Below are positions 32,010 through 40,670 of a DNA stretch of 64,000 nt, one piece after another (position 1 is the stretch's first letter; each line of letters starts with the position of its first letter). The translations under genes were made by a program, and so were the position numbers. The notes below the pieces were generated by a model that searched no databases, was not told where the DNA came from, and saw only the letters and a list, made by a program, of their open reading frames with translations. Source of the DNA: Opitutia bacterium. GTDB lineage: Bacteria; Verrucomicrobiota; Verrucomicrobiia; Opitutales; Opitutaceae. The stretch spans positions 40,796-104,795 of the forward strand of contig CANJLB010000007.1 in assembly GCA_947475065.1 (NCBI GenBank). Direction: 5' to 3'.

Positions 32010-33095
32010 ATGCAAAAATCTTTCCAAGTCGGTTCCAAGACGTTCGTGCTCGACCAGAACAAGGCCGAGGCCGCGTTTGCGGCCAAAAAGGTCATCAACG
32101 GCCGGCAGGTGCCCTACTTCAACATCCTCCCGCTGAAATACCAGTGGGCCTACGACCTCTACAAGACGATGAAGGCAAACCATTGGGAGCCGGAGGACGT
32201 CCCGATGGGCAAGGACATCGAGCAGTGGCGCGACACGAAGCATGTGAGCGATGTCGAGCGCTGGATCATCCGCATGGGCATCGGTTATTTTTCCGCCGCC
32301 GAAGGCATTGTGGGCGACAACGTCCAGCACGTCGTCCGTGAGCTGGTCACCGCGCCGGAGCTCAAGCTGGTGCTCGGCCGCCACGCGCACGAGGAGAACA
32401 TCCATGCCGACTCGCTGCTCTACATGATCTCCTCGCTCGCCATCAACCCGCACGAGTGCGAGGCGATGTTTGAGGACATCAAGTCCATCGAGCGGAAGAA
32501 CGAGTTTGTGAACCGCGCCTCCCGCGCGCTGCGCCGCGACCTCGACATGACCGACCCGGCCAACCAGCGGTTGCTGGCCAAGAACATTTTCATCTTCGGC
32601 CAGTGCATGGAGGGCACCCAGTTCTACGGCCTTTTCGGTATGGTTCTCTCGCTCTATCGCCAGAACAAGTTTCCCGGCATCGGCCAGATGTTCCGCTACA
32701 CCTTGCGCGACGAGTCGAACCACATCGAGCTTTTCCGCAATCTTTTCATGGACCTGGTCGAGGAAAACCGCGCGATCTGGACTACCGAGTTCAAGGAGGA
32801 GCTGCGCGCCACGATGGCCGAGGCTGTCGCGCTCGAGATGGATTTCATCCGTGACTGCCTGCCGGTCAACGCCGTCGGCCTTTCCATCGGGGAGTTTCTC
32901 GCCTACATTGACTTCATCGCCGACCGCCGCCTTGAGGGCTGCGGCCTGGCTCCGCTCAACCCCGGCATCAAGAACCCGCTCCCTTGGCTCGCCGAAATGA
33001 TGGACATCAAAAAGGAGCAGAACTTTTTCGAGGGCCGCGTCACCGAGTACCAGAAACAGTCCGCCCTCCACGCCACCAGCGACGACGACCTCTGA
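32010..33095 (+). CDS. nrdB: Ribonucleotide reductase class I beta subunit, class Ic type (no radical Tyr)
   Basis: A 361-residue R2 protein. Metal ligands are all present: E98, E129 and H132 (EENIH), E201 (MEGTQF), E235 and H238 (DESNH). The first ligand is Glu rather than Asp. The radical tyrosine, expected four residues after the first His ligand, is Leu136 (HADSL). Chlamydial class Ic R2 has Glu first ligand and Phe at this site and uses a Mn(IV)/Fe(III) cofactor instead of a tyrosyl radical; proteins with Leu here belong to the same R2c subgroup. So a Mn/Fe cofactor is the best inference. Controlled by NrdR boxes and followed by nrdA after 213 bp. Confidence 0.95.
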   Translation: MQKSFQVGSKTFVLDQNKAEAAFAAKKVINGRQVPYFNILPLKYQWAYDLYKTMKANHWEPEDVPMGKDIEQWRDTKHVSDVERWIIRMGIGYFSAAEGIVGDNVQHVVRELVTAPELKLVLGRHAHEENIHADSLLYMISSLAINPHECEAMFEDIKSIERKNEFVNRASRALRRDLDMTDPANQRLLAKNIFIFGQCMEGTQFYGLFGMVLSLYRQNKFPGIGQMFRYTLRDESNHIELFRNLFMDLVEENRAIWTTEFKEELRATMAEAVALEMDFIRDCLPVNAVGLSIGEFLAYIDFIADRRLEGCGLAPLNPGIKNPLPWLAEMMDIKKEQNFFEGRVTEYQKQSALHATSDDDL

Positions 33096-33308
33096 GGCCG
33101 GCTGGCCGCCCATCGGAAACCTGAGCTTGGAGATCAGCGGTCACATTCCCTGCCGCCTTCTGCTTCCTTTCCGTCCTTCGCGTTTCTTCGCGGCCATCTG
33201 CGGTTTCCATTCATTCAGCCATCACTTTCGCCCGGCGTTCTGCCGGGCCCCCTCGCCCCATCGGCGACCAGCAACCACCCATCGCAAATTACCACCCTCC
33301 CGCCCGCC

Positions 33309-36300
33309 ATGAATCCCACGCTCGAACAAGATCTCGCCCTCAAACAAGCCGCCTCCCGCGCCCCCTTTGGGGCCGCCCCCGCCTTTGCCTGGCGCGACTG
33401 CGTGCCTGCCGACGTTGCCGCGCTCCCCGAAATCGTTCTCGTCGTCCCGCAGGGTGAGACCGCCTTCGACCTCGCCGAAATCGCCGACACCCTCGGCAAG
33501 GCCGTCACCACCGTCCGCCTGGCGCAGGGCGAGACCGGCGAGATTTTCAACGACACCACGCGCGGCTTCGTCGGCCGCATCGTCCGCGAGGTCGCCGCCA
33601 ACCTCGCCGGCGAGGCGCTCCGCCGCACCCCCCTCCGCCTCTCGCTCAACGATCTCTACGAGCTGATTGAGAAGACCCTCGTGGACAACAACGCCTACGA
33701 CGTTGCGAAGAGCCTGCTCCTCAACCGCAGCCGCAAGCTCGCCCACGCCGGCCACACCACCGCCATTAAGATCATCCGCCGCAACAACAGCGTCGTCCCT
33801 TTCATCGAGCAGAAGATCGAGATCGCCGTCCGCAAGACCTTCCTCTCCCTCCGCAGCGACTCCGCCGCCGCCGTCGCCATCGCCCGCGCCGTCACCGCGC
33901 GCGCCCTCGCGCTCAAGCAGGCGTTCGTCCACATCGAGGAAATCCAGGACATGGTCGAGGAGGAGCTCATGAAGGCCGGTCACTTCAAGGTCGCCAAGGC
34001 CTACATCCAATACCGGGCCATCCGCGCCGAGCAGCGCGCCTCTGGCGAGAGCATCCCGGTCGTGCCCACGCAGCCCACGATGATCGTCGTGAAGCAGGAC
34101 GACGGCTCCACCGCGCTCTGGGACCGTGCCGACCTCCGGCGCCGCATCGAGTTTGCCCGCATCAACCTCGATCTCTCCCTCGGCAACGAGGAAATCGAGG
34201 CCGAGCTCCTCCGTTCCGTCTATGACCAGATTTCCCAGAAGGACCTCGACGCCACTGTCATCCTCAACTCAAAGACGCTGATCGAAAAGGACGCCGATTT
34301 CGCCAAGTTCGCCGGCCGCATCCAGCTCAGCTTTATCTATCAGGAAGTGCTCGGCTGGGACATTCTGCGCGACGGCATCGGCAAGCTGAAGGAGTTTCAC
34401 CAGCGCGCGTTCAAGAAATATCTCGAGCGCGGCGTCGCCGTGAAGCGCCTCAGCCCGCGCCTGCTCGACTACGACCTCGCCCGCCTCGCCGCCGCACTCG
34501 ACCCCTCCGCTGACCTGGAGTTTGACTTCCTCGGCATCCAGACGCTCTACGACCGGTATCTCATTATCGACAAGACCGACAAGACCGCCCGCCGGCTGGA
34601 GACGCCGCAGTTCTTCTGGATGCGCGTCGCCATGGGCCTGTTCCTCGACGAGCCCGCCGCCCGCGAAGACCGGGCGACCGCGCTCTACGGCCTCTACAAG
34701 ACCCGTCGCTTCTGCTCCTCGACCCCCACGCTATTCAACGCCGGCACGCTCCACTCGCAGCTCAGCTCCTGCTACCTCTACTACGTGGACGACACCATCG
34801 AGAGCATCATGCTCCGCGGCATTGCCGACAACGCATTCCTGGCCAAGTGGGCCGGCGGCCTCGGCGGCTCATGGACCGCAGTGCGCGGCACCGGCGCCTA
34901 CATCGCCGGCACCAACGGCGAGAGCCAGGGCGTCATCCCGTTCCTCAAGCTCCACAACGACCAGCTCGTCGCCGTCAATCAGGGCGGCAAGCGCAAGGGC
35001 TCCGGCTGCGCCTACCTGGAGACGTGGCACAACGACATCTTCGAGTTCCTCGAGCTGCGCAAAAACACTGGCGACGACCGCCGCCGCACGCACGACATGA
35101 ACACCGCCAACTGGATCCCCGACCTCTTCATGAAGCGCATGGAGGCCCGTGCCGGCTGGACGCTCTTCCGCTCCAATCAGGTCAAGGATTTGCACGACCT
35201 CTACGGCGCCGCCTTCGAGAAACGCTACCTCCAGTATGAGCAGCTCGCCGAGGAGGGGAAGATCCAGGGCCAGAAGGTCGAGGCCCTCGAGCTCTGGAAG
35301 AAAATGCTCTCAATGCTCTTTGAGACCGGCCACCCGTGGATCACGTTCAAGGACGCCTGCAATCTCCGCTCCCCGCAGGACCACGTCGGCGTCATCCACT
35401 CGTCCAATCTTTGCACCGAGATCACGCTCAACACGTCCAACGACGAGACCGCCGTGTGCAACCTAGGCTCGGTGGTCCTTGAGACGCACCTCAAGCCCGA
35501 TGGCGCGCTCGACCACGCCAAACTCCGCGAGACCATCCGCATCGCCGTCCGCGCGCTCGACAACGTCATCGACATCAACTTCTACCCGACGCCCGCCGCC
35601 AAGCTCTCCAATCTGCGCCACCGTCCCATCGGCCTCGGTGTCATGGGCCTCGCTGACACCCTGTACAAGAAAGGCCTGGCCTTCGCCTCGCCCGAGGCGG
35701 TCGAGTTCAACGACGAGTTCATGGAGGCCATCGCCTACTACGCCTTCGAGGCGTCCAGCGACCTTGCCGGCGAACGCGGTGCCTACTCCACCTACCAAGG
35801 TTCGAAGTGGCAGCGCGGCCTCCTCCCGCAGGACACGCTCGACCTCCTGGAGCAGGAGCGCGGCGTCCCCGTGGACGTGCCGCGCGGCGGCCGCATGGAC
35901 TGGACGCCCGTGCGCGAAAAAATCCGTGTACAGGGCATGCGCAACAGCAACGTGCTCGCCATCGCACCCACCGCGACGATTTCGAACATCAATGCCACGT
36001 CGCCCTGTATCGAGCCCTACTACAAGAACCTCTACGTCAAATCCAACCTCTCCGGCGATTTCGTCCTCATCAACTCCCACCTCGTCAAGGACCTCAAGGC
36101 CCGCGGCCTCTGGGATCAGGAGATGATTGATTCGCTCAAGTATTTCGACGGCGAGCTCAAGGACATCGACCGCGTCCCCGCCGACCTGAAAGAAAAATAC
36201 CTGACCGCCTTTGACATTGATCCCAAGTGGATCGTGGATGCCGCCGCCCGCCGCCAGAAGTGGATTGACCAGTCGCAGTCGGTGAACCTCTGGCTCAAGA

Positions 36301-36632
36301 CGCCCGACCTGAAGGCCCTGAGCCACATGTATCGCCACGCGTGGCACGCCGGCCTCAAGACGACCTACTACCTCCGCACCCTCGGCGCCTCCGGCATCGA
36401 GAAGGCGACCGTCTCGATGAAAAAGGAGACCCGTGGCGCTGTGAAAGAAGGCAACGACGGAGGCCAGAACAGTGGCGACATCGGGGGCAGCCATCAGCCC
36501 TCCGTGTTGGCCGGTTCCGAGGCTCCTCACTCCTCACTCTCCGCTCCGGCCAAGACTTACACCGCTGCCGAAAAAACCGCCTGCTCCATCGAGGCGATGC
36601 GCAATGGCGGGGAGTGCGAGGCGTGCCAGTGA
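33309..36632 (+). CDS. nrdA: Ribonucleotide reductase class I alpha subunit with three ATP-cones
   Basis: A 1107-residue large subunit. Three consecutive ATP-cone-like modules precede the core: about residues 40-140, 150-245 and 255-350, the last with VVKQDDGSTALWDRADLRRR. The active-site cysteines are visible in QLSSCYLYYVDD, in NLCTEI (the N-C-E catalytic trio) and in ETAVCNLGS, and the C-terminal redox pair is CEAC. The tail before it has a long Gly/Ser linker (about 1040-1090). Multiple cones are also known in the chlamydial class Ic enzyme and give allosteric dATP inhibition. Length is well above the 760 of E. coli. Partner NrdB lies immediately upstream. Confidence 0.96.
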   Translation: MNPTLEQDLALKQAASRAPFGAAPAFAWRDCVPADVAALPEIVLVVPQGETAFDLAEIADTLGKAVTTVRLAQGETGEIFNDTTRGFVGRIVREVAANLAGEALRRTPLRLSLNDLYELIEKTLVDNNAYDVAKSLLLNRSRKLAHAGHTTAIKIIRRNNSVVPFIEQKIEIAVRKTFLSLRSDSAAAVAIARAVTARALALKQAFVHIEEIQDMVEEELMKAGHFKVAKAYIQYRAIRAEQRASGESIPVVPTQPTMIVVKQDDGSTALWDRADLRRRIEFARINLDLSLGNEEIEAELLRSVYDQISQKDLDATVILNSKTLIEKDADFAKFAGRIQLSFIYQEVLGWDILRDGIGKLKEFHQRAFKKYLERGVAVKRLSPRLLDYDLARLAAALDPSADLEFDFLGIQTLYDRYLIIDKTDKTARRLETPQFFWMRVAMGLFLDEPAAREDRATALYGLYKTRRFCSSTPTLFNAGTLHSQLSSCYLYYVDDTIESIMLRGIADNAFLAKWAGGLGGSWTAVRGTGAYIAGTNGESQGVIPFLKLHNDQLVAVNQGGKRKGSGCAYLETWHNDIFEFLELRKNTGDDRRRTHDMNTANWIPDLFMKRMEARAGWTLFRSNQVKDLHDLYGAAFEKRYLQYEQLAEEGKIQGQKVEALELWKKMLSMLFETGHPWITFKDACNLRSPQDHVGVIHSSNLCTEITLNTSNDETAVCNLGSVVLETHLKPDGALDHAKLRETIRIAVRALDNVIDINFYPTPAAKLSNLRHRPIGLGVMGLADTLYKKGLAFASPEAVEFNDEFMEAIAYYAFEASSDLAGERGAYSTYQGSKWQRGLLPQDTLDLLEQERGVPVDVPRGGRMDWTPVREKIRVQGMRNSNVLAIAPTATISNINATSPCIEPYYKNLYVKSNLSGDFVLINSHLVKDLKARGLWDQEMIDSLKYFDGELKDIDRVPADLKEKYLTAFDIDPKWIVDAAARRQKWIDQSQSVNLWLKTPDLKALSHMYRHAWHAGLKTTYYLRTLGASGIEKATVSMKKETRGAVKEGNDGGQNSGDIGGSHQPSVLAGSEAPHSSLSAPAKTYTAAEKTACSIEAMRNGGECEACQ

Positions 36633-36847
36633 TTTCGTGGCTTTGGAGTTCTGGTCGCTGGCCGTTGTGACGGTTGGCGGCCAAATTCCTTACGTCGCAT
36701 CGTCGTCCCCCGGGCAATTCGACGCGAGACTTGGCACTGACTCAGTTTGTCCTCCGTTGTAAAGCTGAGTTACGCCCTCACGAGGGCGGTCATGGCGATT
36801 CGGCGGGGTTGTGATTGGCCGGCGTCAGCGCCTTCTCCGGCACGGAC

Positions 36848-37234
36848 TTAAAGCAAGATTTTCAGCCGCAAGGCGGCCTCCTTGGCCTTCTTTTTGGCCG
36901 GCTCTTTTTCAGTCGGCCGCGTACTGATGGCGACCGCGGTGGCATGGACTTGTTTGACGGCGGTCGCGAAATTCAGCTTCTGCGCGGCGGTCGTCGTGCC
37001 TTTGGCGTCGAGAATCGCCTCGGCAACCTTCTTCAGCTTGATGAGCTCCTTGTTGAAAGCACCATGGTTTTTGAGGAAGACCGGGCCATCATCCTTCTCC
37101 AAGGACTTGACCATATCAACAGCGGTGATCGCTGCGGCAGCGAGCACTTTTTCGGGGTCCTCTGCCCCACGCGCGGGCAAAACGCCGAAGACGACAAGGA
37201 GAAGGAGGGGCAGGACTTTGAGGTAGGTTTTCAT
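36848..37234 (-). CDS. Hypothetical secreted protein, Ala/Lys-rich
   Basis: A 128-residue protein with a clear signal peptide (MKTYLKVLPLLLLVVFGVLP, cleavage near ARG-AED). The mature part is helical-looking and rich in Ala, Lys and Val (KVLAAAAITAVDMVKSLEKDD), ending in a Lys-rich KKKAKEAALRLKILL. No Cys and no known motif. It may act as a small periplasmic helical protein; function unknown. It is convergent with nrdA and divergent from serS, with a possible protease remnant upstream (37271-37378). Confidence 0.6.
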   Translation of the reverse strand: MKTYLKVLPLLLLVVFGVLPARGAEDPEKVLAAAAITAVDMVKSLEKDDGPVFLKNHGAFNKELIKLKKVAEAILDAKGTTTAAQKLNFATAVKQVHATAVAISTRPTEKEPAKKKAKEAALRLKILL

Positions 37235-37270
37235 GGGTGGGCGGAGCCGGACTGCTCGGGCAAGAATTCA

Positions 37271-37378
37271 TCAAATCAACGGGTTTGAGTCAAGTGCCGC
37301 ATTGATCAGCCCGAGTCCGATGTAGCCGACTTTTTCGGCTGACCGACTCAGAAGCACAGCAAGCAAGGAGCGAGGGGA
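37271..37378 (-). pseudogene. Possible remnant of a subtilase C-terminus
   Basis: The minus frame reads SPRSLLAVLLSRSAEKVG then YIGLGLINAALDSN and a stop, which resembles the end of S8 subtilisin-like domains (lL..tA.kvg..GyGlinA..Al). There is no catalytic Ser, His or Asp region upstream; the frame instead runs antisense into serS. If real it is a short decayed fragment. Based on a weak motif match only. Confidence 0.2.
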
Positions 37379-37475
37379 GGCCTGATTTGCCAAAGCTTCA
37401 CCGGACAGGGGCGCCCTGCTTTCCCCTTGCCGGACGGCGCGCGGGGCCACGATAGTGGGTGCTCTTCCCTGACCC

Positions 37476-38753
37476 ATGCTTGATCCGAAATTTCTCCGCG
37501 AATCGCCCGAGGTTGTCCGCGCCGCCATTGCCAAAAAGCACCTCACGGTGGATCTCGACGCCGTGCTTGCGCTCGACGCCGCGTGGCGTGGGCAGTTGCA
37601 GGAGGTGGAGGTGCTCCGCGCGCAGCAGAAGGCCGCCAACACAGCAATGGCCGCCCTGCCCAAGGGCTCGCCGGAGTTTGTGGCCAAGGTCGCGGAGATG
37701 AAGGCCGTGTCCGCACAGGCGAAGGAAAAGGACACCGCGCTCAAGGAGACCGAGGAGCGCTGGCGGCAGTCCATGCTCACGCTGCCCAACCTCCCTCACG
37801 CCACCGTGCCGGAGGGCCGCACGCCCGAGGAGAATGTCACATTCTCGACGCATGGTGACGTCGCCACCGTCTCGCCCGCCGCCGTGCCGCACTGGGAGAT
37901 CGGCGGCTTCGACCGGCTGTTCGACTTTGCGCGCGGGGCCAAGGTCACGGGTGCGGGGTTTCCGTTTTACGTCGGCGATGCGGCGCGGCTCGTGCGCGCG
38001 CTGCTGCATTTCTTTTTGGACGAGAACGCCCGGGCCGGCTACACGGAAGTCGCGCCGCCCATCTTCGTCAACGCCGCCAGCGCGACCGCCACCGGCCAGC
38101 TCCCGGACAAGGAAGGCCAGATGTATGAGACGACGCCCGACCACCTCTACGCCGTGCCGACCGCCGAGGTGCCGCTCACGAATTTTTTCCGCGACGAGAT
38201 CCTGGCCGAGGAGTCGCTGCCCGTCCTCCGCTGTGCCTACACGCCGTGCTTCCGCCGCGAGGCCGGCAGCTACGGGAAGGATGTGCGCGGCCTCAACCGC
38301 CTGCACCAGTTCGACAAGGTCGAGCTGCTGAAATGGGTCCACCCCGCGACGAGCTACACGGAATTGGACAAGCTGCGCGACGATGCCGAGCGCCTGCTGC
38401 AAAAGCTCGGGCTGCCCTACCGGGTGCTGCTCATGTGCGGTGGCGATCTCGGGTTTGCCCAGTCGAAAAAATACGACATCGAGGTCTGGGCTGCCGGCCA
38501 GAAACGCTGGCTGGAGGTGTCTAGCTGCTCAAATTTCGAGGCGTTCCAAGCCCGCCGGGCGCAAATCCGCTACCGCTCAAGGGAAACGGGCAGGCCCGAG
38601 CTCGTCCACACGCTCAACGGCTCCGGCCTCGCCGTCCCGCGCGTGCTCGCCGCGCTCTTGGAAAACAATCTGCAGCCCGATGGCCGGGTAAAAATCCCGC
38701 CTGCGCTGGTACCGTTCTTCGGAAAAGAGTTTTTGAGCTTCGCACCGGGCTAG
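37476..38753 (+). CDS. serS: Seryl-tRNA synthetase
   Basis: A 425-residue class II synthetase. The N-terminal coiled-coil arm (about 30-105; VLRAQQKAANTAMAALPKG, ETEERWRQSMLTLPNL) contacts the long variable arm of tRNA-Ser. Core motifs are TAEVPLTNFF, motif 2 FRREAGSYGKDVRGLNRLHQF (first 20 shown split: FRREAGSYGK, DVRGLNRLHQF) and motif 3 NGSGLAVPRVLAALLEN. Length is standard and all motifs are intact. It is followed 57 bp later by trmL. Confidence 0.97.
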   Translation: MLDPKFLRESPEVVRAAIAKKHLTVDLDAVLALDAAWRGQLQEVEVLRAQQKAANTAMAALPKGSPEFVAKVAEMKAVSAQAKEKDTALKETEERWRQSMLTLPNLPHATVPEGRTPEENVTFSTHGDVATVSPAAVPHWEIGGFDRLFDFARGAKVTGAGFPFYVGDAARLVRALLHFFLDENARAGYTEVAPPIFVNAASATATGQLPDKEGQMYETTPDHLYAVPTAEVPLTNFFRDEILAEESLPVLRCAYTPCFRREAGSYGKDVRGLNRLHQFDKVELLKWVHPATSYTELDKLRDDAERLLQKLGLPYRVLLMCGGDLGFAQSKKYDIEVWAAGQKRWLEVSSCSNFEAFQARRAQIRYRSRETGRPELVHTLNGSGLAVPRVLAALLENNLQPDGRVKIPPALVPFFGKEFLSFAPG

Positions 38754-38810
38754 GTTTCATCCTGAGCCCTGGTCTATGCGGCCATCATATCGTCCGCTCG
38801 GCTCACGGTC

Positions 38811-39281
38811 ATGCTGCACCTCGTTCTCTTCCAGCCGGAGATTGCGCCCAACACCGGCAACGTCGGACGGCTCTGCGCACTCACCTGCTCGCGGCTGCAT
38901 CTCATCCATCCGCTGGGCTTTGAGATCAACGACCGCAACCTCCGCCGCGCCGGCATGGATTACTGGAAGTCACTCGATGTGCACGAGCATGCCGACTGGG
39001 CGGCGTTCCGCGCCAGTCCGCACGCGCCGGCGCGGCTCTGGCTGTTCACCACCAAAACAGAGCAGTCATTCTGGGCCGCACGCTTTGCCGACGGCGATGG
39101 TCTTGTTTTTGGCAATGAAGGCTCCGGCGCGCCTGACTGGCTGCACGCCGAGATCGGCGCGGACCGCCGGGTGACCATCCCGCACGCAAATCCCGCCTTG
39201 CGTTCGCTCAATCTCAGCACCGCCGCCGGCATCGCCTGCTACGAGGCGCTGCGGCAGACGGGTTTCGCGGCCGTCGGTTGA
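38811..39281 (+). CDS. trmL: tRNA (cytidine/uridine(34)-2'-O)-methyltransferase
   Basis: A 156-residue SPOUT methyltransferase of the TrmL group, which methylates the wobble nucleotide of tRNA-Leu. Motifs are LFQPEIAPNTGNVGRLC at the N-terminus, GFEINDRNLRRAGMDYW, and the knot sequences LVFGNEGSGAP and VTIPHANPALRSLNLSTAAG. Length and motifs match TrmL rather than longer SpoU enzymes. It is probably co-transcribed with serS. Confidence 0.93.
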   Translation: MLHLVLFQPEIAPNTGNVGRLCALTCSRLHLIHPLGFEINDRNLRRAGMDYWKSLDVHEHADWAAFRASPHAPARLWLFTTKTEQSFWAARFADGDGLVFGNEGSGAPDWLHAEIGADRRVTIPHANPALRSLNLSTAAGIACYEALRQTGFAAVG

Positions 39282-39288
39282 ACCGGTC

Positions 39289-39486
39289 TCACTTGCTCGG
39301 ATAAGCGGCCTGATGGATCTGGTCCTTTTCCCGCAGGTATTCCGCTGGCGACATCCGGCCCGCCACCATCGCCTTGCGGTAAGGCTCCTCGGCCGCTCCG
39401 ACCGCGAGCCCCGTGACGAGCGCGCGGCAACTGCTCAGGGCCGGCAGCAGCAGCGCGGCGGCACAAATTGCGCGGAGGAGCTTCAT
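39289..39486 (-). CDS. Small hypothetical lipoprotein
   Basis: A 65-residue protein starting at ATG 39486 (MKLLRAICAAALLLPALSSC). The signal ends in a lipobox-like ALSSC at about residue 20. The mature 45 residues (RALVTGLAVGAAEEPYRKAM, GRMSPAEYLREKDQIHQAA) contain a helix with a SPAEYLREK motif reminiscent of SHOCT-like short tails, not a firm match. It is convergent with trmL, 7 bp apart, and divergent from rpsB. Function unknown. Confidence 0.6.
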   Translation of the reverse strand: MKLLRAICAAALLLPALSSCRALVTGLAVGAAEEPYRKAMVAGRMSPAEYLREKDQIHQAAYPSK

Positions 39487-39540
39487 GCCCGCAGAACACA
39501 ACTGTTCGACGTACGAGTCAATGAGCGAACCGGGCGCGGC

Positions 39541-39731
39541 GAGAGCGCTGTGTCCCGATAGTTTGGCCCGCCCAAACTTCGCGCTTGCCAGCGGGCGGCG
39601 CGCTCTCTGTGATGGGCCATTCTTTCCCTCGAAAGAGTCCGCTCAAACCTCAACACCAACCATCCAACTCCGATCGCAAGGCGGCCCTCCGGCCGTCCTG
39701 GGCGTCATCCGACGCCTGAGATCACCCTCAG
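39541..39731 (+). ncRNA. Structured rpsB leader, candidate ribosomal-protein autoregulatory RNA
   Basis: The 195 bp before rpsB can fold into several stems. GAGAGCGC (39541-39548) pairs with GCGCTCTC (39600-39607). Within it, GTTTGG/CCAAAC (39561-39577) competes with GCCCGC/GCGGGC (39566-39571 with 39591-39596). Three short hairpins follow directly before the ATG: 39682-39695, GGCGTC/GACGCC (39701-39716) and CTGAG/CTCAG (39716-39731). In many bacteria S2 represses rpsB-tsf through its leader; the structure here suggests the same but is inferred by eye. Confidence 0.4.
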
Positions 39732-39735
39732 AACC

Positions 39736-40635
39736 ATGTCCCTCGCCATCACTCCCAAAGACCTGCTCGACGCCGGCGTCCACTTCGGCCACCAGACCAA
39801 GCGCTGGAACCCCCGCTCCAAGCCCTACGTTTTCGACCACCGCCAGGGTATCACGATCATTGACCTCGGCAAGACCCATGAGCAGCTCGTCAAGGCTTCG
39901 GCCTTTCTCGAGGACACCGTCGCCAGCGGCGGCCAGGTGCTGCTCGTCGGCACCAAAAAGCAGGCCCGCGAGATTATCCGCGAGGCGGCCAACACCACCG
40001 CCATGCCTTTCTGCGTGGACCGCTGGCTGGGCGGCACGATCACCAATTTCGCCACCGTCAAAAAATCCATCGCCAAGTTCAAAAAATATCAGGCGATGGA
40101 GACCAACGGCGAGATGGCCAAGCTCGCCGGCAAGGAGCAGGCCGCCATCCGTCGCGAGATGGTCCGCATGACCAAGAATTTCTCCGGCATCCTTGAGATG
40201 CCCGCCCTGCCGGCCGCCATGTTCATCGTGGATGCCAGCCATGAGGCCATCGCCGTCGCCGAAGCCGCACGCAGCGGCATCCCCTGCATCGGCCTCGTGG
40301 ACACGAATTCCGACCCGACCAAGCTTTCGCACCCCATCCCCGGCAACGACGACGCGGTGAAATCCATCCGCATCATTGTCGAGGTGGTGATCGGCGCGAT
40401 CCAGTCCGGTCTCGCCCAGCGCGAGAGCCGCCGTGCCGCCCGCGGCCAGGCCGACCTCAAGGCCGCCTCGGCCGAAGTCGCCGAGTCCGCCGGCATCACC
40501 ATCGCCCCCGAAGGCGAAGTGGACCTGTCCAAGGTCTCGTTGCCCGCCGAGCTCGTCGCTGAAGTCGAGGGCGAGACCCCTGGCTCCAAGAAAAAAGCCC
40601 CCGCCCGCAAGAAAATTGCCGCGCCCAAGGCCTGA
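39736..40635 (+). CDS. rpsB: Small ribosomal subunit protein uS2
   Basis: A 299-residue S2. Conserved features: LLDAGVHFGHQTKRWNPRSK at the N-terminus, GGQVLLVGTKKQARE, RWLGGTITNFATVKKSI, and the C-terminal PCIGLVDTNSDP and IPGNDDAVKSIRII. The last about 60 residues form a charged Lys/Ala-rich extension (GSKKKAPARKKIAAPKA), longer than E. coli S2 (241). It is followed by tsf after 35 bp, the usual rpsB-tsf operon, and preceded by a structured leader. Confidence 0.97.
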   Translation: MSLAITPKDLLDAGVHFGHQTKRWNPRSKPYVFDHRQGITIIDLGKTHEQLVKASAFLEDTVASGGQVLLVGTKKQAREIIREAANTTAMPFCVDRWLGGTITNFATVKKSIAKFKKYQAMETNGEMAKLAGKEQAAIRREMVRMTKNFSGILEMPALPAAMFIVDASHEAIAVAEAARSGIPCIGLVDTNSDPTKLSHPIPGNDDAVKSIRIIVEVVIGAIQSGLAQRESRRAARGQADLKAASAEVAESAGITIAPEGEVDLSKVSLPAELVAEVEGETPGSKKKAPARKKIAAPKA

Positions 40636-40670
40636 GCCGCGCCGCCTCGCTCCCTACTGTTTCCCTTTCC

